Source: Bradyrhizobium sp. NAS96.2 (GTDB lineage Bacteria > Pseudomonadota > Alphaproteobacteria > Rhizobiales > Xanthobacteraceae). Taken from it: a stretch of DNA of 60,649 nt. Location of the stretch: the NCBI RefSeq assembly GCF_001908235.1, contig NZ_LGHK01000020.1, forward strand, positions 1 to 60,649, written 5' to 3'. Under the pieces are notes generated by a model. That model made no database searches. It saw only the letters and a list, made by a program, of their open reading frames with translations, and was not told the DNA's origin. Position numbers and translations under genes: made by a program. Below, piece after piece: positions 24,987 through 33,243 of this stretch (positions are counted from its first letter, which is position 1; the number at the start of each line of letters is the position of its first letter).

Positions 24987-25841
24987 ATGCGCGTGAAGGA
25001 ACTTGCTGGAAGGACCGCGTTCGTGACCGGTGCAGCGTCGGGCATTGGATTGGGGATCGCGACCGCTCTCGCCCAGGCGGGCGCGAAGGTCATGCTTTGC
25101 GATATTGAAGAAGCGGCTCTGTCCGCGGCGCTCGAGCAACTGAGGCGCACCAACGCCGATGTCGACAGCGTGAAGGCGGACGTCTCACTCAAGGCCGAAC
25201 TCGCGGCCGCCGCCGAAGCCACGACGGCCCGCTACGGCAAGGTGCATATCCTCGTCAACAACGCTGGCGTCGGCGGCGGCGGCCCCTATGGCACCTGGAC
25301 CGACGCGTCGTGGAATTGGACCCTCGAGGTCAACCTGATGGCGACCATCTGGGGGATCGAGATTTTCGGGCCGTTGATCGAGCAGCATGGCGAGGGTGGA
25401 CACATCGTCTCCACGGCCTCGCTCGCTGGCATTATTTCAGGGGCGAGCACTGCATACAACGTTTCGAAGTATGGCGTCGTCGCGCTGTCCGAGGGACTGC
25501 GGCAGGAACTCGCGCCTCGCGGGATCGGCGTGTCAGTGTTGTGTCCCGGGTTCATCCGCACGCACATCATGGACTCGAGGCGCAACCTTCCCAAGCGCTT
25601 CGAGGGGGAGACGCGTACCTTGCCGACGTCGGGCCCGCTTGCCGAGCGGATCAATCAGGTCCGCCAACGCATCTCCGATGGCATCGATCCCATGTATGTC
25701 GGTGAACTCGTCCGCGAAGGCGTCGAAAACGACTGGCCCTATATCTTCACCGACCTCGAATTCGAGCCGGTGGTCGACGCGCGCTTCGCCGCAATCAAGC
25801 AAGGCTTTGACCGGATCCGCGGGCGCAACCCGAAACGTTGA
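24987..25841 (+). CDS. Short-chain dehydrogenase/reductase (SDR)
   Basis: 284 aa classical SDR. The cofactor motif TGAASGIG is at 14-21, NNAG at 91-94, and the catalytic residues are Ser145, Tyr157 and Lys161 (AYNVSKYG). The residue after strand beta-2 is acidic (CDIEE), favouring NAD(H). ATG 24987 follows GGGGGAGA closely; GTG 24993 would give better spacing. The C-terminal part (PMYVGELVREGVENDWPYIF) is typical of dehydrogenases acting on steroid-like or hydroxyacyl substrates, but no substrate can be named. Confidence 0.88.
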   Translation: MRVKELAGRTAFVTGAASGIGLGIATALAQAGAKVMLCDIEEAALSAALEQLRRTNADVDSVKADVSLKAELAAAAEATTARYGKVHILVNNAGVGGGGPYGTWTDASWNWTLEVNLMATIWGIEIFGPLIEQHGEGGHIVSTASLAGIISGASTAYNVSKYGVVALSEGLRQELAPRGIGVSVLCPGFIRTHIMDSRRNLPKRFEGETRTLPTSGPLAERINQVRQRISDGIDPMYVGELVREGVENDWPYIFTDLEFEPVVDARFAAIKQGFDRIRGRNPKR

Positions 25842-26074
25842 GCACGCGGCCCGTCCACCAGCTGCTGCGAATGATGCGCAATCGCAGCATGCTTTTCGCG
25901 CCGATCGATGTCGCGCCACCAGTGCTGCGGTTCATTCCGTCATCAAAAAAAGATTGGCAGTGCGAATAAAGTTCATGCCTTGCGCCGCCATGGCCGCACC
26001 ACATGTCCGCACCGCAATTCTTGGGTCAGGTTTGGGTCCCCAAACCGCCCAATTGCGAATTGTGGAGACGGACT

Positions 26075-28084
26075 ATGGACTTCGTCGGTTTTCTTAATGG
26101 CTTGGGTTTAACCCAACCGGCCATTTGGACCGCAGTCGTGATCGCGATCGTGATCCTGCTGCGCGTATCGAACGTATTTCGCTACATTCCCAACAATCAG
26201 GTCGGCATCGTCGAGAAGTTGTGGTCGACCAAGGGCTCGATCGATGACGGCTTCATCGCGCTGAACGGCGAGGCCGGCTATGAGCCGGAGGTGCTGCGCG
26301 GCGGTCTGCACGTGATGTTTCCCCTCATGTATCGGATCCATCGCTCGGACCTCGTGACCGTCGGCCAGGGCAAGATCGCCTATGTGTTCGCGCGCGACGG
26401 CGCGGCGCTGGAGCCGTCGCAGGTGCTCGGCGCCAACGACACCGAGGATAAGTCGGACTTCCAGGACGCGCGCCGCTTCCTGCTCGGCGGCGGCCAGAAG
26501 GGTCCGCAGCGCAAGATCCTGCGCGAGGGCACCTATGCGATCAACACCACACAGTTCGCCGTCATCACCGACGAGCGCGTCTACGGTCACGCCTTGAGTG
26601 AGCGCGAGCGCGGTGTGCTCGAGAGCATGCAGCTCACGATCACCGAGCGCTGGGGCTTTGCCCCGGTCGTGCTGGCGGCCGACCACGATTTGGTCGGCAT
26701 CGTCACCGTGCATGACGGCCCGTCGCTGCCTCCGGGCGAGATCATCGCGCCCGAGGTCGGTATCGAGCTGCGGGATGCCGCGACCTTTCACAACAATTTC
26801 CAGGAGCCGGAGAAATTCCTCAGCGCCGGCGGCTATCGCGGCCGCCAGCTCCAGGTCATTGTCGAGGGCACCTGGTACATCAACCGGCTGTTTGCGACCG
26901 TCGAGGCGGTACCGAAGACCGTGATCCCGGTCGGCAATGTCGGCGTCGTCATCTTCTACACCGGCCCGCGCACGGATGACGTCTCGGGCGAGCAGTATCG
27001 CCATGGCGAGCTGGTGCTCAACGGCAGCCGCGGCGTCTGGAAGGACCCGCTGTTGCCGGGCAAATACGCCTTCAACACCTATGCCGGCAAGATCGAGGTG
27101 ATCCCGACCGTCAACTTCATCCTGAAATGGATGCGAGGCGAGGTCGGCGCGATGAAACTCGACGAGAACCTGTCGGAGATCTCGCTGATCACCAAGGACG
27201 CGTTCGAGCCGACGCTGCCGCTCTCGGTGGTGATGCACATCGACTACAAGAAGGCGCCGATGATCATCCAGCGCTTCGGCGACGTGAAGAAGCTGGTCGA
27301 GCAGACGCTCGACCCGATGGTCTCTGCGTTCTTCAAGAACATCGCGCAGAAGATGACGCTGATCGAGCTGTTGCAGAACCGGGCCGCGATCCAGGCGGAA
27401 GCGGCCCACGACATGAAGGCGAGGTTCGAGAGCTATTCGCTCGACCTTCAGGAGGTCCTGATCGGCACGCCGCGCGCGGCGCCCGGCGACCACACCATCG
27501 AGAACATCCTGATCCAGCTCCGCTCGCGCCAGATCGCGCGCGAGCAGATCGAGACCTATCAGGAGCAGGAGAAGGCCGCAGTGCAGGAACGCGCGTTGAA
27601 CGAGGCCAAGGCGACGGCGGCGGCGCAGTCGGCGCTGACGCAGTCGCTGATCCAGGTCAAGGTCAACGAGAACGAGGGCGCGGCGGCGCTGGCCCGCGCG
27701 CAGAAGGATGCCGAGACCCGCAAGGTGACCGCAGCCGCGGTCGGCCAGCAGTCACGGCTGGAAGGCCAGGGTGAGGCCGACCGGGTGCTGGCGGTCGGCA
27801 CCGCGAACGCGCAGGCGACCAAGCTGTCGGTCGATGCCTATGGCGGGCCGGAATACCGGCTTGCCGAGCAGAACTTCGCGAAGTTCGCCGACGCCCTGAC
27901 GCGGATCAATCAGCCCTTGGTGCCGCAATTCCTGATGTCGGGCGGGCAGGGCGCGGAGAGCAACAGCGCCGGCCTGATCCCGACCGCGATGCTGAGCTCG
28001 ATGTTCGGGCAGATGATGCCCGGCGCATTGGAGAAGCTGAAGGACGAGGCCCCGAAGGCCGCGCGCCGGACTAATGGTCAGTGA
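26075..28084 (+). CDS. Large SPFH/flotillin-like membrane protein
   Basis: 669 aa. The N-terminal transmembrane helix (about 14-32) is followed by FRYIPNNQVGIVEKLW, then two similar segments (about 130-190 and 250-360), each pairing a 'FLxxGGxxGxQ' element with an '(I/V)xEGTYxIN' element. The SPFH-like domain follows and then a long Ala/Glu/Gln coiled coil (about 500-610), as in flotillins. Such proteins assemble into membrane microdomain scaffolds. ATG 26075 follows GGAGACGGACT. It stands alone in the plus strand, and a palindromic repeat follows its stop. Confidence 0.85.
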   Translation: MDFVGFLNGLGLTQPAIWTAVVIAIVILLRVSNVFRYIPNNQVGIVEKLWSTKGSIDDGFIALNGEAGYEPEVLRGGLHVMFPLMYRIHRSDLVTVGQGKIAYVFARDGAALEPSQVLGANDTEDKSDFQDARRFLLGGGQKGPQRKILREGTYAINTTQFAVITDERVYGHALSERERGVLESMQLTITERWGFAPVVLAADHDLVGIVTVHDGPSLPPGEIIAPEVGIELRDAATFHNNFQEPEKFLSAGGYRGRQLQVIVEGTWYINRLFATVEAVPKTVIPVGNVGVVIFYTGPRTDDVSGEQYRHGELVLNGSRGVWKDPLLPGKYAFNTYAGKIEVIPTVNFILKWMRGEVGAMKLDENLSEISLITKDAFEPTLPLSVVMHIDYKKAPMIIQRFGDVKKLVEQTLDPMVSAFFKNIAQKMTLIELLQNRAAIQAEAAHDMKARFESYSLDLQEVLIGTPRAAPGDHTIENILIQLRSRQIAREQIETYQEQEKAAVQERALNEAKATAAAQSALTQSLIQVKVNENEGAAALARAQKDAETRKVTAAAVGQQSRLEGQGEADRVLAVGTANAQATKLSVDAYGGPEYRLAEQNFAKFADALTRINQPLVPQFLMSGGQGAESNSAGLIPTAMLSSMFGQMMPGALEKLKDEAPKAARRTNGQ

Positions 28085-28135
28085 GGCCGCGATAATGCGA
28101 TGAGGTCGAAGAGCTGCCGCAAGGAAGTGCGCTCC

Positions 28136-28255
28136 CTCTCCCGCTTGCGGGGGGAGGGCTGGGGTGGGGGCTCTCTCCGCGAATCGCATTGTGGAGAGAG
28201 CCCCCACCCGCATCGCATCTTTGATGCGATGCGACCTCCCCCGCAAGCGGGAGAG
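28136..28255. repeat. Nested palindromic repeat between convergent genes
   Basis: Outer arms are at 28136-28157 and 28235-28255 (CTCTCCCGCTTGCGGG with its complement) and inner arms are GGTGGGGGCTCTCTCC and GGAGAGAGCCCCCACC, ending near 28209. It separates the SPFH gene from the convergent ABC ATPase gene and may terminate both. Confidence 0.85.
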
Positions 28256-28285
28256 GTGCAGCGAGTTCGTGGCAACGCCACATCA

Positions 28286-29059
28286 TCACACGTCCGCCCA
28301 TGGCACGATCACGGCTTCGCGCTGGAACTCGGCGCGGTAGGCGCTGACCCGGAACACGCTCGCGAGCACGCTCTCCGACAGCGCCTCCGCCGGCGCGCCC
28401 TGCGCCGCCAGCCGCCCCTCGGACAGCACCAGCACATGGTCGGCAAAGCGCGCGGCGAGCCCGAGATCGTGGGTCACCACGACGACCAGCACGCCGGTGT
28501 CGGCGACATTGCGCAGCTTCTGCATCACGTCGATCTGGTGGCGCGGGTCGAGCGAGGCGGTCGGCTCGTCGGCAAGGATCACCGGCGCCTCGACTGCGAG
28601 CACCCGGGCCAATGCGACGCGGCTGCGCTCGCCGCCGGACAGCTCGGTGACGCGGCGGTCGCTGAACGCCTCGACATCGACCGCCTGCATCGCCCGCAGC
28701 ACCGCCTCGACATCCCTCGGTGACAGCCGCGCCGGGTCGGTCGCGCCATGCGGATAGCGGCCGAGCGCGACGATGTCGCGCGCCGGCAACGGCCAATGCA
28801 CCATGTGGCCCTGCGGCAGATAGGCGAAGCGCTTGGCGCGCTCGCGCAAGGGCAGCGACGCCAGCGCGTCGCCGCCGATCCGGATCTCACCGTCCGACGG
28901 GATCAGCCCGGCCAGCGCGCGCAGCAGCGTGGTCTTGCCGGCACCGTTCGGACCGACCAGCGCGACCAGATTGCCCGCTGCGAGCGACAGCGAGATCTCG
29001 TGCAACACCTTGCGGCTGCCGAGCGACGCGCTGAGGCCGGTGGCGGAGAGCAGCGTCAT
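28286..29059 (-). CDS. ABC transporter ATP-binding protein, BtuD/FecE type
   Basis: 257 aa. Walker A GPNGAGKT is at 36-43, the Q-loop Gln at about 83, the signature LSGGE at 140-144, and Walker B ILADEP at 161-166, followed by the H-loop (VTHD). It energises import of a metal chelate; the divergent B12-riboswitch-controlled receptor makes cobalamin the likely cargo. ATG 29059 overlaps the permease stop by 4 bp (ATGA), which implies translational coupling. Confidence 0.9.
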   Translation of the reverse strand: MTLLSATGLSASLGSRKVLHEISLSLAAGNLVALVGPNGAGKTTLLRALAGLIPSDGEIRIGGDALASLPLRERAKRFAYLPQGHMVHWPLPARDIVALGRYPHGATDPARLSPRDVEAVLRAMQAVDVEAFSDRRVTELSGGERSRVALARVLAVEAPVILADEPTASLDPRHQIDVMQKLRNVADTGVLVVVVTHDLGLAARFADHVLVLSEGRLAAQGAPAEALSESVLASVFRVSAYRAEFQREAVIVPWADV

Positions 29060-30108
29060 GCCACGCCTCCACCGAGCGCGCGGCGTTCGCGCATGATGAG
29101 GTAAAGGAAGAACGGCACGCCGATGATCGAGGTCAGCACGCCGACTTTGATGTCCGAGGTCGAGGGGATAATGCGCACCGCGATGTCGGCCGCGAGCAGC
29201 AGCGCGGCGCCGGTAAGCGCGCTCGGCACCAGCAGCCGCGCCGGATCGTGGCCGATCACCGGACGCATCAGATGTGGCGCGACGAGACCGATGAAGCCGA
29301 TCGTGCCGGTGACGGCGACCGCACCGCCGACGCCGAGCGCGGCGCCCGTGATCACGAAGAGCCGCAGCCGTCCGACATCGACACCGAGGCTCTGCGCGGC
29401 CTCCTCGCCGAGCGTCAGCGCGCGGAACGCGCTCGCCTGGCTGAGCAGGATGGCGGCGCCTGCAATGATGAAAGGCAGCGCCAGCGCCACGTGCTGGAAG
29501 CTGCGGTCCTCGAGCGAGCCGAGCAGCCAAAATGCGATCTCCAGCACCACGAAGGGATTGCTGGAGAGGTTCATCACCAGCGCCGTGGCGGCGCCTGCAA
29601 AGCTCGAGATCGCGAGCCCCGCGAGGATCAGGATCAGAAGCCCGGCATTGCGGCCGGCGATCGCGAGCAGCGCGAACACCGACCCGAATGCGGCGATGAT
29701 CGCCACCACCGGCAGCGCGTAGGAGCGGACATCGGCGAGGCCCAGCGCGATCACCAGCACCGCGCCGAATGCCGCCGATTGCGGCGCGCCGAACAGCGAT
29801 GGCGAGGCCAGCGGATTGCGCAACAGGCCCTGCAGCGCGGCGCCCGATAGCCCGAGAATGCCGCCGATCGCGAACGCCAGAATGGTGCGCGGCAGGCGGA
29901 TCTCGCGCACGATCACCTGCGCCACGTCGCTGCCGCCGCCGAACAGCGCCTCGATCACCGCAAGCGGCGACAGCTGCACCGGCCCGATGCCGAGCGAGAG
30001 CACGCTCAGCAGCACCACGAGCGCGAGCAGCGCCGCGGTGGCGCCCCACCGGCGCCGCGTCGCGACCTCGGTCGCCAAGGCAAAATCCTGCACGCTCATT
30101 GGATCCAT
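29056..30108 (-). CDS. FecCD/BtuC-family ABC transporter permease
   Basis: 350 aa with about ten transmembrane helices. The family motifs are visible: RLPRTILAFAIGGILGLSGA, then GLLRNPLASPSLFG, and near the end GTIGFIGLVAPHLMR. It forms the membrane channel for vitamin B12 or siderophore import together with the overlapping ATPase. Start ATG 30108 is preferred; ATG 30099 is nine bases further in. It faces the riboswitch of the divergent receptor; no riboswitch precedes this gene itself. A binding-protein gene (BtuF type) is not in the window. Confidence 0.88.
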   Translation of the reverse strand: MDPMSVQDFALATEVATRRRWGATAALLALVVLLSVLSLGIGPVQLSPLAVIEALFGGGSDVAQVIVREIRLPRTILAFAIGGILGLSGAALQGLLRNPLASPSLFGAPQSAAFGAVLVIALGLADVRSYALPVVAIIAAFGSVFALLAIAGRNAGLLILILAGLAISSFAGAATALVMNLSSNPFVVLEIAFWLLGSLEDRSFQHVALALPFIIAGAAILLSQASAFRALTLGEEAAQSLGVDVGRLRLFVITGAALGVGGAVAVTGTIGFIGLVAPHLMRPVIGHDPARLLVPSALTGAALLLAADIAVRIIPSTSDIKVGVLTSIIGVPFFLYLIMRERRALGGGVA

Positions 30109-30226
30109 GCTCTTACAGCGATCGCCGTGGCAGACAAGCGACACTCGACAAAAACCGGGGCTGCCTGAGCGCCGCCCGGCTGCCGCCGGATTGACTTTGC
30201 TGCCCGGCCGAACCCTAGATGAACAT

Positions 30227-30395
30227 GACGGTTCTTTGATGAGATGAAAAGGGAATGCGGTTCGGGGAAACTTCCCCAAGGCCGCGGCTGCCCCCGCAAC
30301 TGTATGCGGTGAATCCTTCGTCAGATGCCACTGGGAAACTCGGTCCTGGGAAGGCGACGAAGGGTAACGACCCGCGAGCCAGGAGACCTGCCGTC
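30227..30395 (+). ncRNA. Cobalamin (adenosylcobalamin) riboswitch
   Basis: Conserved elements appear in order: GGGAATGCGGT near 30251, GCCGCGGCTGCCCCCGCAAC at 30281-30300, GCCACTGGG at about 30327-30335, and the B12 box AGCCAGGAGACCTGCC at 30377-30392. The closing P1 helix pairs GACGG (30227-30231) with CCGTC (30391-30395). It is about 120 bp upstream of the TonB-dependent receptor start and should lower its expression when cobalamin is present. Confidence 0.95.
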
Positions 30396-30517
30396 AGCCG
30401 TGGTCACACGCGAGGATGCCGGTCGGGGAGTACAGGCATGAACTTCACCTGATGCTGCAAGCACATGGTGAGACTGGTTCGCGGTGACGTGCCACTGACG
30501 TTACCGAGGTCTCGCCT

Positions 30518-32776
30518 ATGTTCTCCTTCCCACCCCATCGGCGCCGCGCGCTTTTGCTCGCGTCGACGATGATCGTGCCGGCGATCATCATTTCAACCGC
30601 GCGGGCGCAGCAGGCTCCCGATCAGCTTCCCGCGATCGAAGTCACCAAGCCGGGCGACCAGAATTTTACGCGTGCCAAGCCGGCGGCTGACGAAACGCCG
30701 GCGCCGCACCGCCCTGCGCCAGGCACCGCGCAGAGCAGCAACACGGGCAGCGGGAGCGGATCGGGCACGACCGGGACCGGCCTCGCCACCGGAACAGGCG
30801 GCGCTGCCGGCGGCCGCCAGTTCGCCGGCATTGTCGGCTCATCCTCGACCGTGATCACCGCCGACGACATCGCGCATGCGCCGGTGCAGTCGCTGCCCGA
30901 GATTCTCGCGCAGGTGCCGGGCGTGCAGCTGCAAACGCCTTATGGCGGGCCGAACGGCGCCAAGACCGCGGTGGACCTGCGCGGCTTCGGCGCATTCGCC
31001 TCCGACAACACGCTGTTCCTGCTCAACGGCCGCCGCCTCAACGACGTCGACAAGGCCGGCTTCGATCTCACCACGATCCCGCTCGATTCGATCGCGCGCA
31101 TCGAGATCGTCAGAGGCAACAGCGGCGCGGTGCTCTATGGCGACAACGCGGTCGGCGGCGTCGTCAACATCATCACCAAGACCGGCGCTGGCGGTCCACC
31201 GGCCACGATCCGGGCCGAGGGCGGATACGGCTCGTTCAACACCCGCATGGCCGCGGTCTCGGCAGCGCTCAATTCGGGACCGTGGTCGACCTCATTCTAC
31301 GGCAATGGCATCAAGTCCGACGGCTACCGCGTCAACAATGCGCTCGACCAGCGCAATGCCGTCGGCAACGTCAACTACACGGCCTCAGATCTCACGGCCT
31401 TCCTTACCGTCACCGGCAGCGACCAGAAGCTCGGCCTGCCCGGCGGACGGCTGGTCGATCCGTCGATCGGCGTCAACGAGCTGCTGACCGATCGCCGCGG
31501 CGCGGCGACGCCCTTCGACTACGCCAATCAGCAGACTGCGAGCGTCACGGCCGGTTTCACCAAGACGCTGGTGAATGGCGTCGACCTCATCGTCGATGGC
31601 GGCTGGCGGCAGCGCGAGACGCAAAGCGGCTTCTTCGGCACCGTGCCGACCATCAGCTTCGCCTCGACTTACAATGACGCCGCGCTGCAGACCTGGTCGC
31701 TGACACCGCGCCTCAGCGTCAAGAACGTCGCGCTGGGGATGCCGTCCACGATCCTGACCGGCATCGACTATTACGATTCCACGTTCCGTGAGGCGCGCGG
31801 CGCCTATCAGGGCGTCGATCCCTACCACATCTACAATATCGAGCAGCAGACCGTGGCCGGCTACTGGCAGCACACGCTCGGCCTGCTGCCGACGACCGAC
31901 TTCTCCTACGGCGCGCGCGTGCAAAACACCAATGTCTCGGCGCGCGATCGCTACGATCCGAATGCACCGTTCGCCTTCGACACCCAGGCGGCGCCGCTCG
32001 ACAGCAATGAGACGCAATACGCGCTGCATGTCGGCGTCGAGCATCGCTTCACCGACACCTTCTCGGTGTTCGGCCGCGCCGCGCGCGCCTTCCGCACACC
32101 TGACGTCGACGAGCGCGTCGCGTCGGGCCCGTCATTCGATCCGCTGACCTTCGCCCCGATCCCGCAGACCTTCCAGCTCAAGACCCAGACCTCGCAGGAC
32201 GTCGAGGGCGGCTTCCGGATCAAGACCAATCTGTTTCAGGTGCAGACCAGCGTCTATCTGATGGATCTCGAGAACGAGATCCACTTCAACCCCGTGCTGT
32301 TCTACAATACCAACCTCGACCCGACCCGCCGCTATGGCAGCGAGACCAGCGCCTCGCTGAAGGTCAGCGACACCGTGACGCTGCGCGGCGGCATGGCGAT
32401 CACCCGCGCAGTGTTCCGCGAAGGGATCTGGGCCGGCAACGACGTGCCGCTGGTGTCGCGTACCACCGGCAATCTCGGCGTGACCTGGAATATCTGGCAG
32501 AACTATCTGGTGTTCGACGCCACGGTGCGGGCCTGGAGCTCGCGCATCATGGACAACGATCAGGCCAACACCCAGAGCCGGATTCCCGGCAACGCCACCG
32601 CCGATTTGAAGCTGAGCGGGCAAGTTGACCGCTTCTTCTGGTCGCTCAGCGTGAACAATTTGTTCAACGCGCTCTACTACGACTACGCCATCGCGAGCAC
32701 GTTTGCGGATGGCCGCTTCTCGGCCTATCCGCTGCCAGGCCGCAGCTACATGGTCAAGGCCGGCGCGACGTTTTAA
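30518..32776 (+). CDS. TonB-dependent outer-membrane receptor, probably for cobalamin (BtuB-like)
   Basis: 752 aa. A signal peptide spans about 1-30 (cleavage after ARA). The plug domain starts near 105 and holds ITADDIAHAPVQSLPEIL, then LFLLNGRRLNDVD and EIVRGNSGAVLYGDNAVGGV. The beta-barrel follows and ends with the aromatic residue Phe752, as expected for barrel insertion. Between signal peptide and plug there is an unusual Gly/Ser/Thr-rich linker (about 70-105). The riboswitch upstream indicates vitamin B12 control, and the divergent FecCD-type permease and ATPase would take the cargo across the inner membrane. Confidence 0.92.
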   Translation: MFSFPPHRRRALLLASTMIVPAIIISTARAQQAPDQLPAIEVTKPGDQNFTRAKPAADETPAPHRPAPGTAQSSNTGSGSGSGTTGTGLATGTGGAAGGRQFAGIVGSSSTVITADDIAHAPVQSLPEILAQVPGVQLQTPYGGPNGAKTAVDLRGFGAFASDNTLFLLNGRRLNDVDKAGFDLTTIPLDSIARIEIVRGNSGAVLYGDNAVGGVVNIITKTGAGGPPATIRAEGGYGSFNTRMAAVSAALNSGPWSTSFYGNGIKSDGYRVNNALDQRNAVGNVNYTASDLTAFLTVTGSDQKLGLPGGRLVDPSIGVNELLTDRRGAATPFDYANQQTASVTAGFTKTLVNGVDLIVDGGWRQRETQSGFFGTVPTISFASTYNDAALQTWSLTPRLSVKNVALGMPSTILTGIDYYDSTFREARGAYQGVDPYHIYNIEQQTVAGYWQHTLGLLPTTDFSYGARVQNTNVSARDRYDPNAPFAFDTQAAPLDSNETQYALHVGVEHRFTDTFSVFGRAARAFRTPDVDERVASGPSFDPLTFAPIPQTFQLKTQTSQDVEGGFRIKTNLFQVQTSVYLMDLENEIHFNPVLFYNTNLDPTRRYGSETSASLKVSDTVTLRGGMAITRAVFREGIWAGNDVPLVSRTTGNLGVTWNIWQNYLVFDATVRAWSSRIMDNDQANTQSRIPGNATADLKLSGQVDRFFWSLSVNNLFNALYYDYAIASTFADGRFSAYPLPGRSYMVKAGATF

Positions 32777-32787
32777 GGCGTGATCCG

Positions 32788-32813
32788 GCGCGGCGGGTGT
32801 GTCCCCCGTCGCG
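32788..32813 (+). terminator. Hairpin after the TonB-dependent receptor gene
   Basis: GCGCGGCGGG pairs with CCCGTCGCGC (one G-T pair) around a short loop, 11 bp after the receptor stop at 32776. It precedes the small gene at 32890. Confidence 0.6.
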
Positions 32814-32889
32814 CTGTCTCCCACATTACCAGCGCCAGCAAACTGGGGTAGAATTCCCTTAGCTGATTTGACCCGTGCAGGGGAAACGC

Positions 32890-33075
32890 ATGGCCAAGGC
32901 CGGAAAGACGAGCAAGGGCGGCGCCAAGATCAACGACAAGATCAAGGACAAGACCGACGACAAGGCGACGAAGCCTCCGCTACAAGCAGCGCCGCAGGAC
33001 GATGACTATTATGAAGACGGCGACATCGCCACGCCGAAGCTCGACCGCTACGGCAATGATGACGAGCCGTTGTAG
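32890..33075 (+). CDS. Small hydrophilic protein
   Basis: 61 aa, very rich in Lys and Asp: a basic N-terminal half (KAGKTSKGGAKINDKIKDK) and an acidic C-terminal half (DDDYYEDGDIATPKLDRYG). No signal or membrane segment. ATG 32890 follows AGGGGAAACGC. It is probably intrinsically disordered. No function is proposed. Confidence 0.6.
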   Translation: MAKAGKTSKGGAKINDKIKDKTDDKATKPPLQAAPQDDDYYEDGDIATPKLDRYGNDDEPL

Positions 33076-33090
33076 GGGCTGCCCGACATC

Positions 33091-33240
33091 CATCCCCTCG
33101 TCGTCCCGGCGAAAGCCGGGACCCATAACCACAGGATTGAATTGTTGAAGCGCGCTGTGGCCCCAGCGGGTCGTAACAATCACCGCTGGTGGTTATGGAT
33201 CCCGGGTCGCGCTTCGCTTGCCCGGGACGACGTGGGGATG
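33091..33240. repeat. Long palindromic repeat (TCGTCCCGGCGAAAGCCGGG family), copy 1
   Basis: CATCCCCTCGTCGTCCCGG (33091-33109) pairs with CCGGGACGACGTGGGGATG (33222-33240) with few mismatches. CCATAACCAC (33123-33132) pairs with GTGGTTATGG (33189-33198). Related copy at 50889-51028. It lies between convergent genes. Confidence 0.85.
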
Positions 33241-33243
33241 GAG

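Noticed and set aside
28286..30049. A single 587-codon minus-strand frame apparently joining the ABC ATPase with upstream sequence
   Set aside because: The upstream part is the permease gene read in the wrong frame (arginine/alanine-rich). The ATPase starts at ATG 29059 and overlaps the permease stop by 4 bp.
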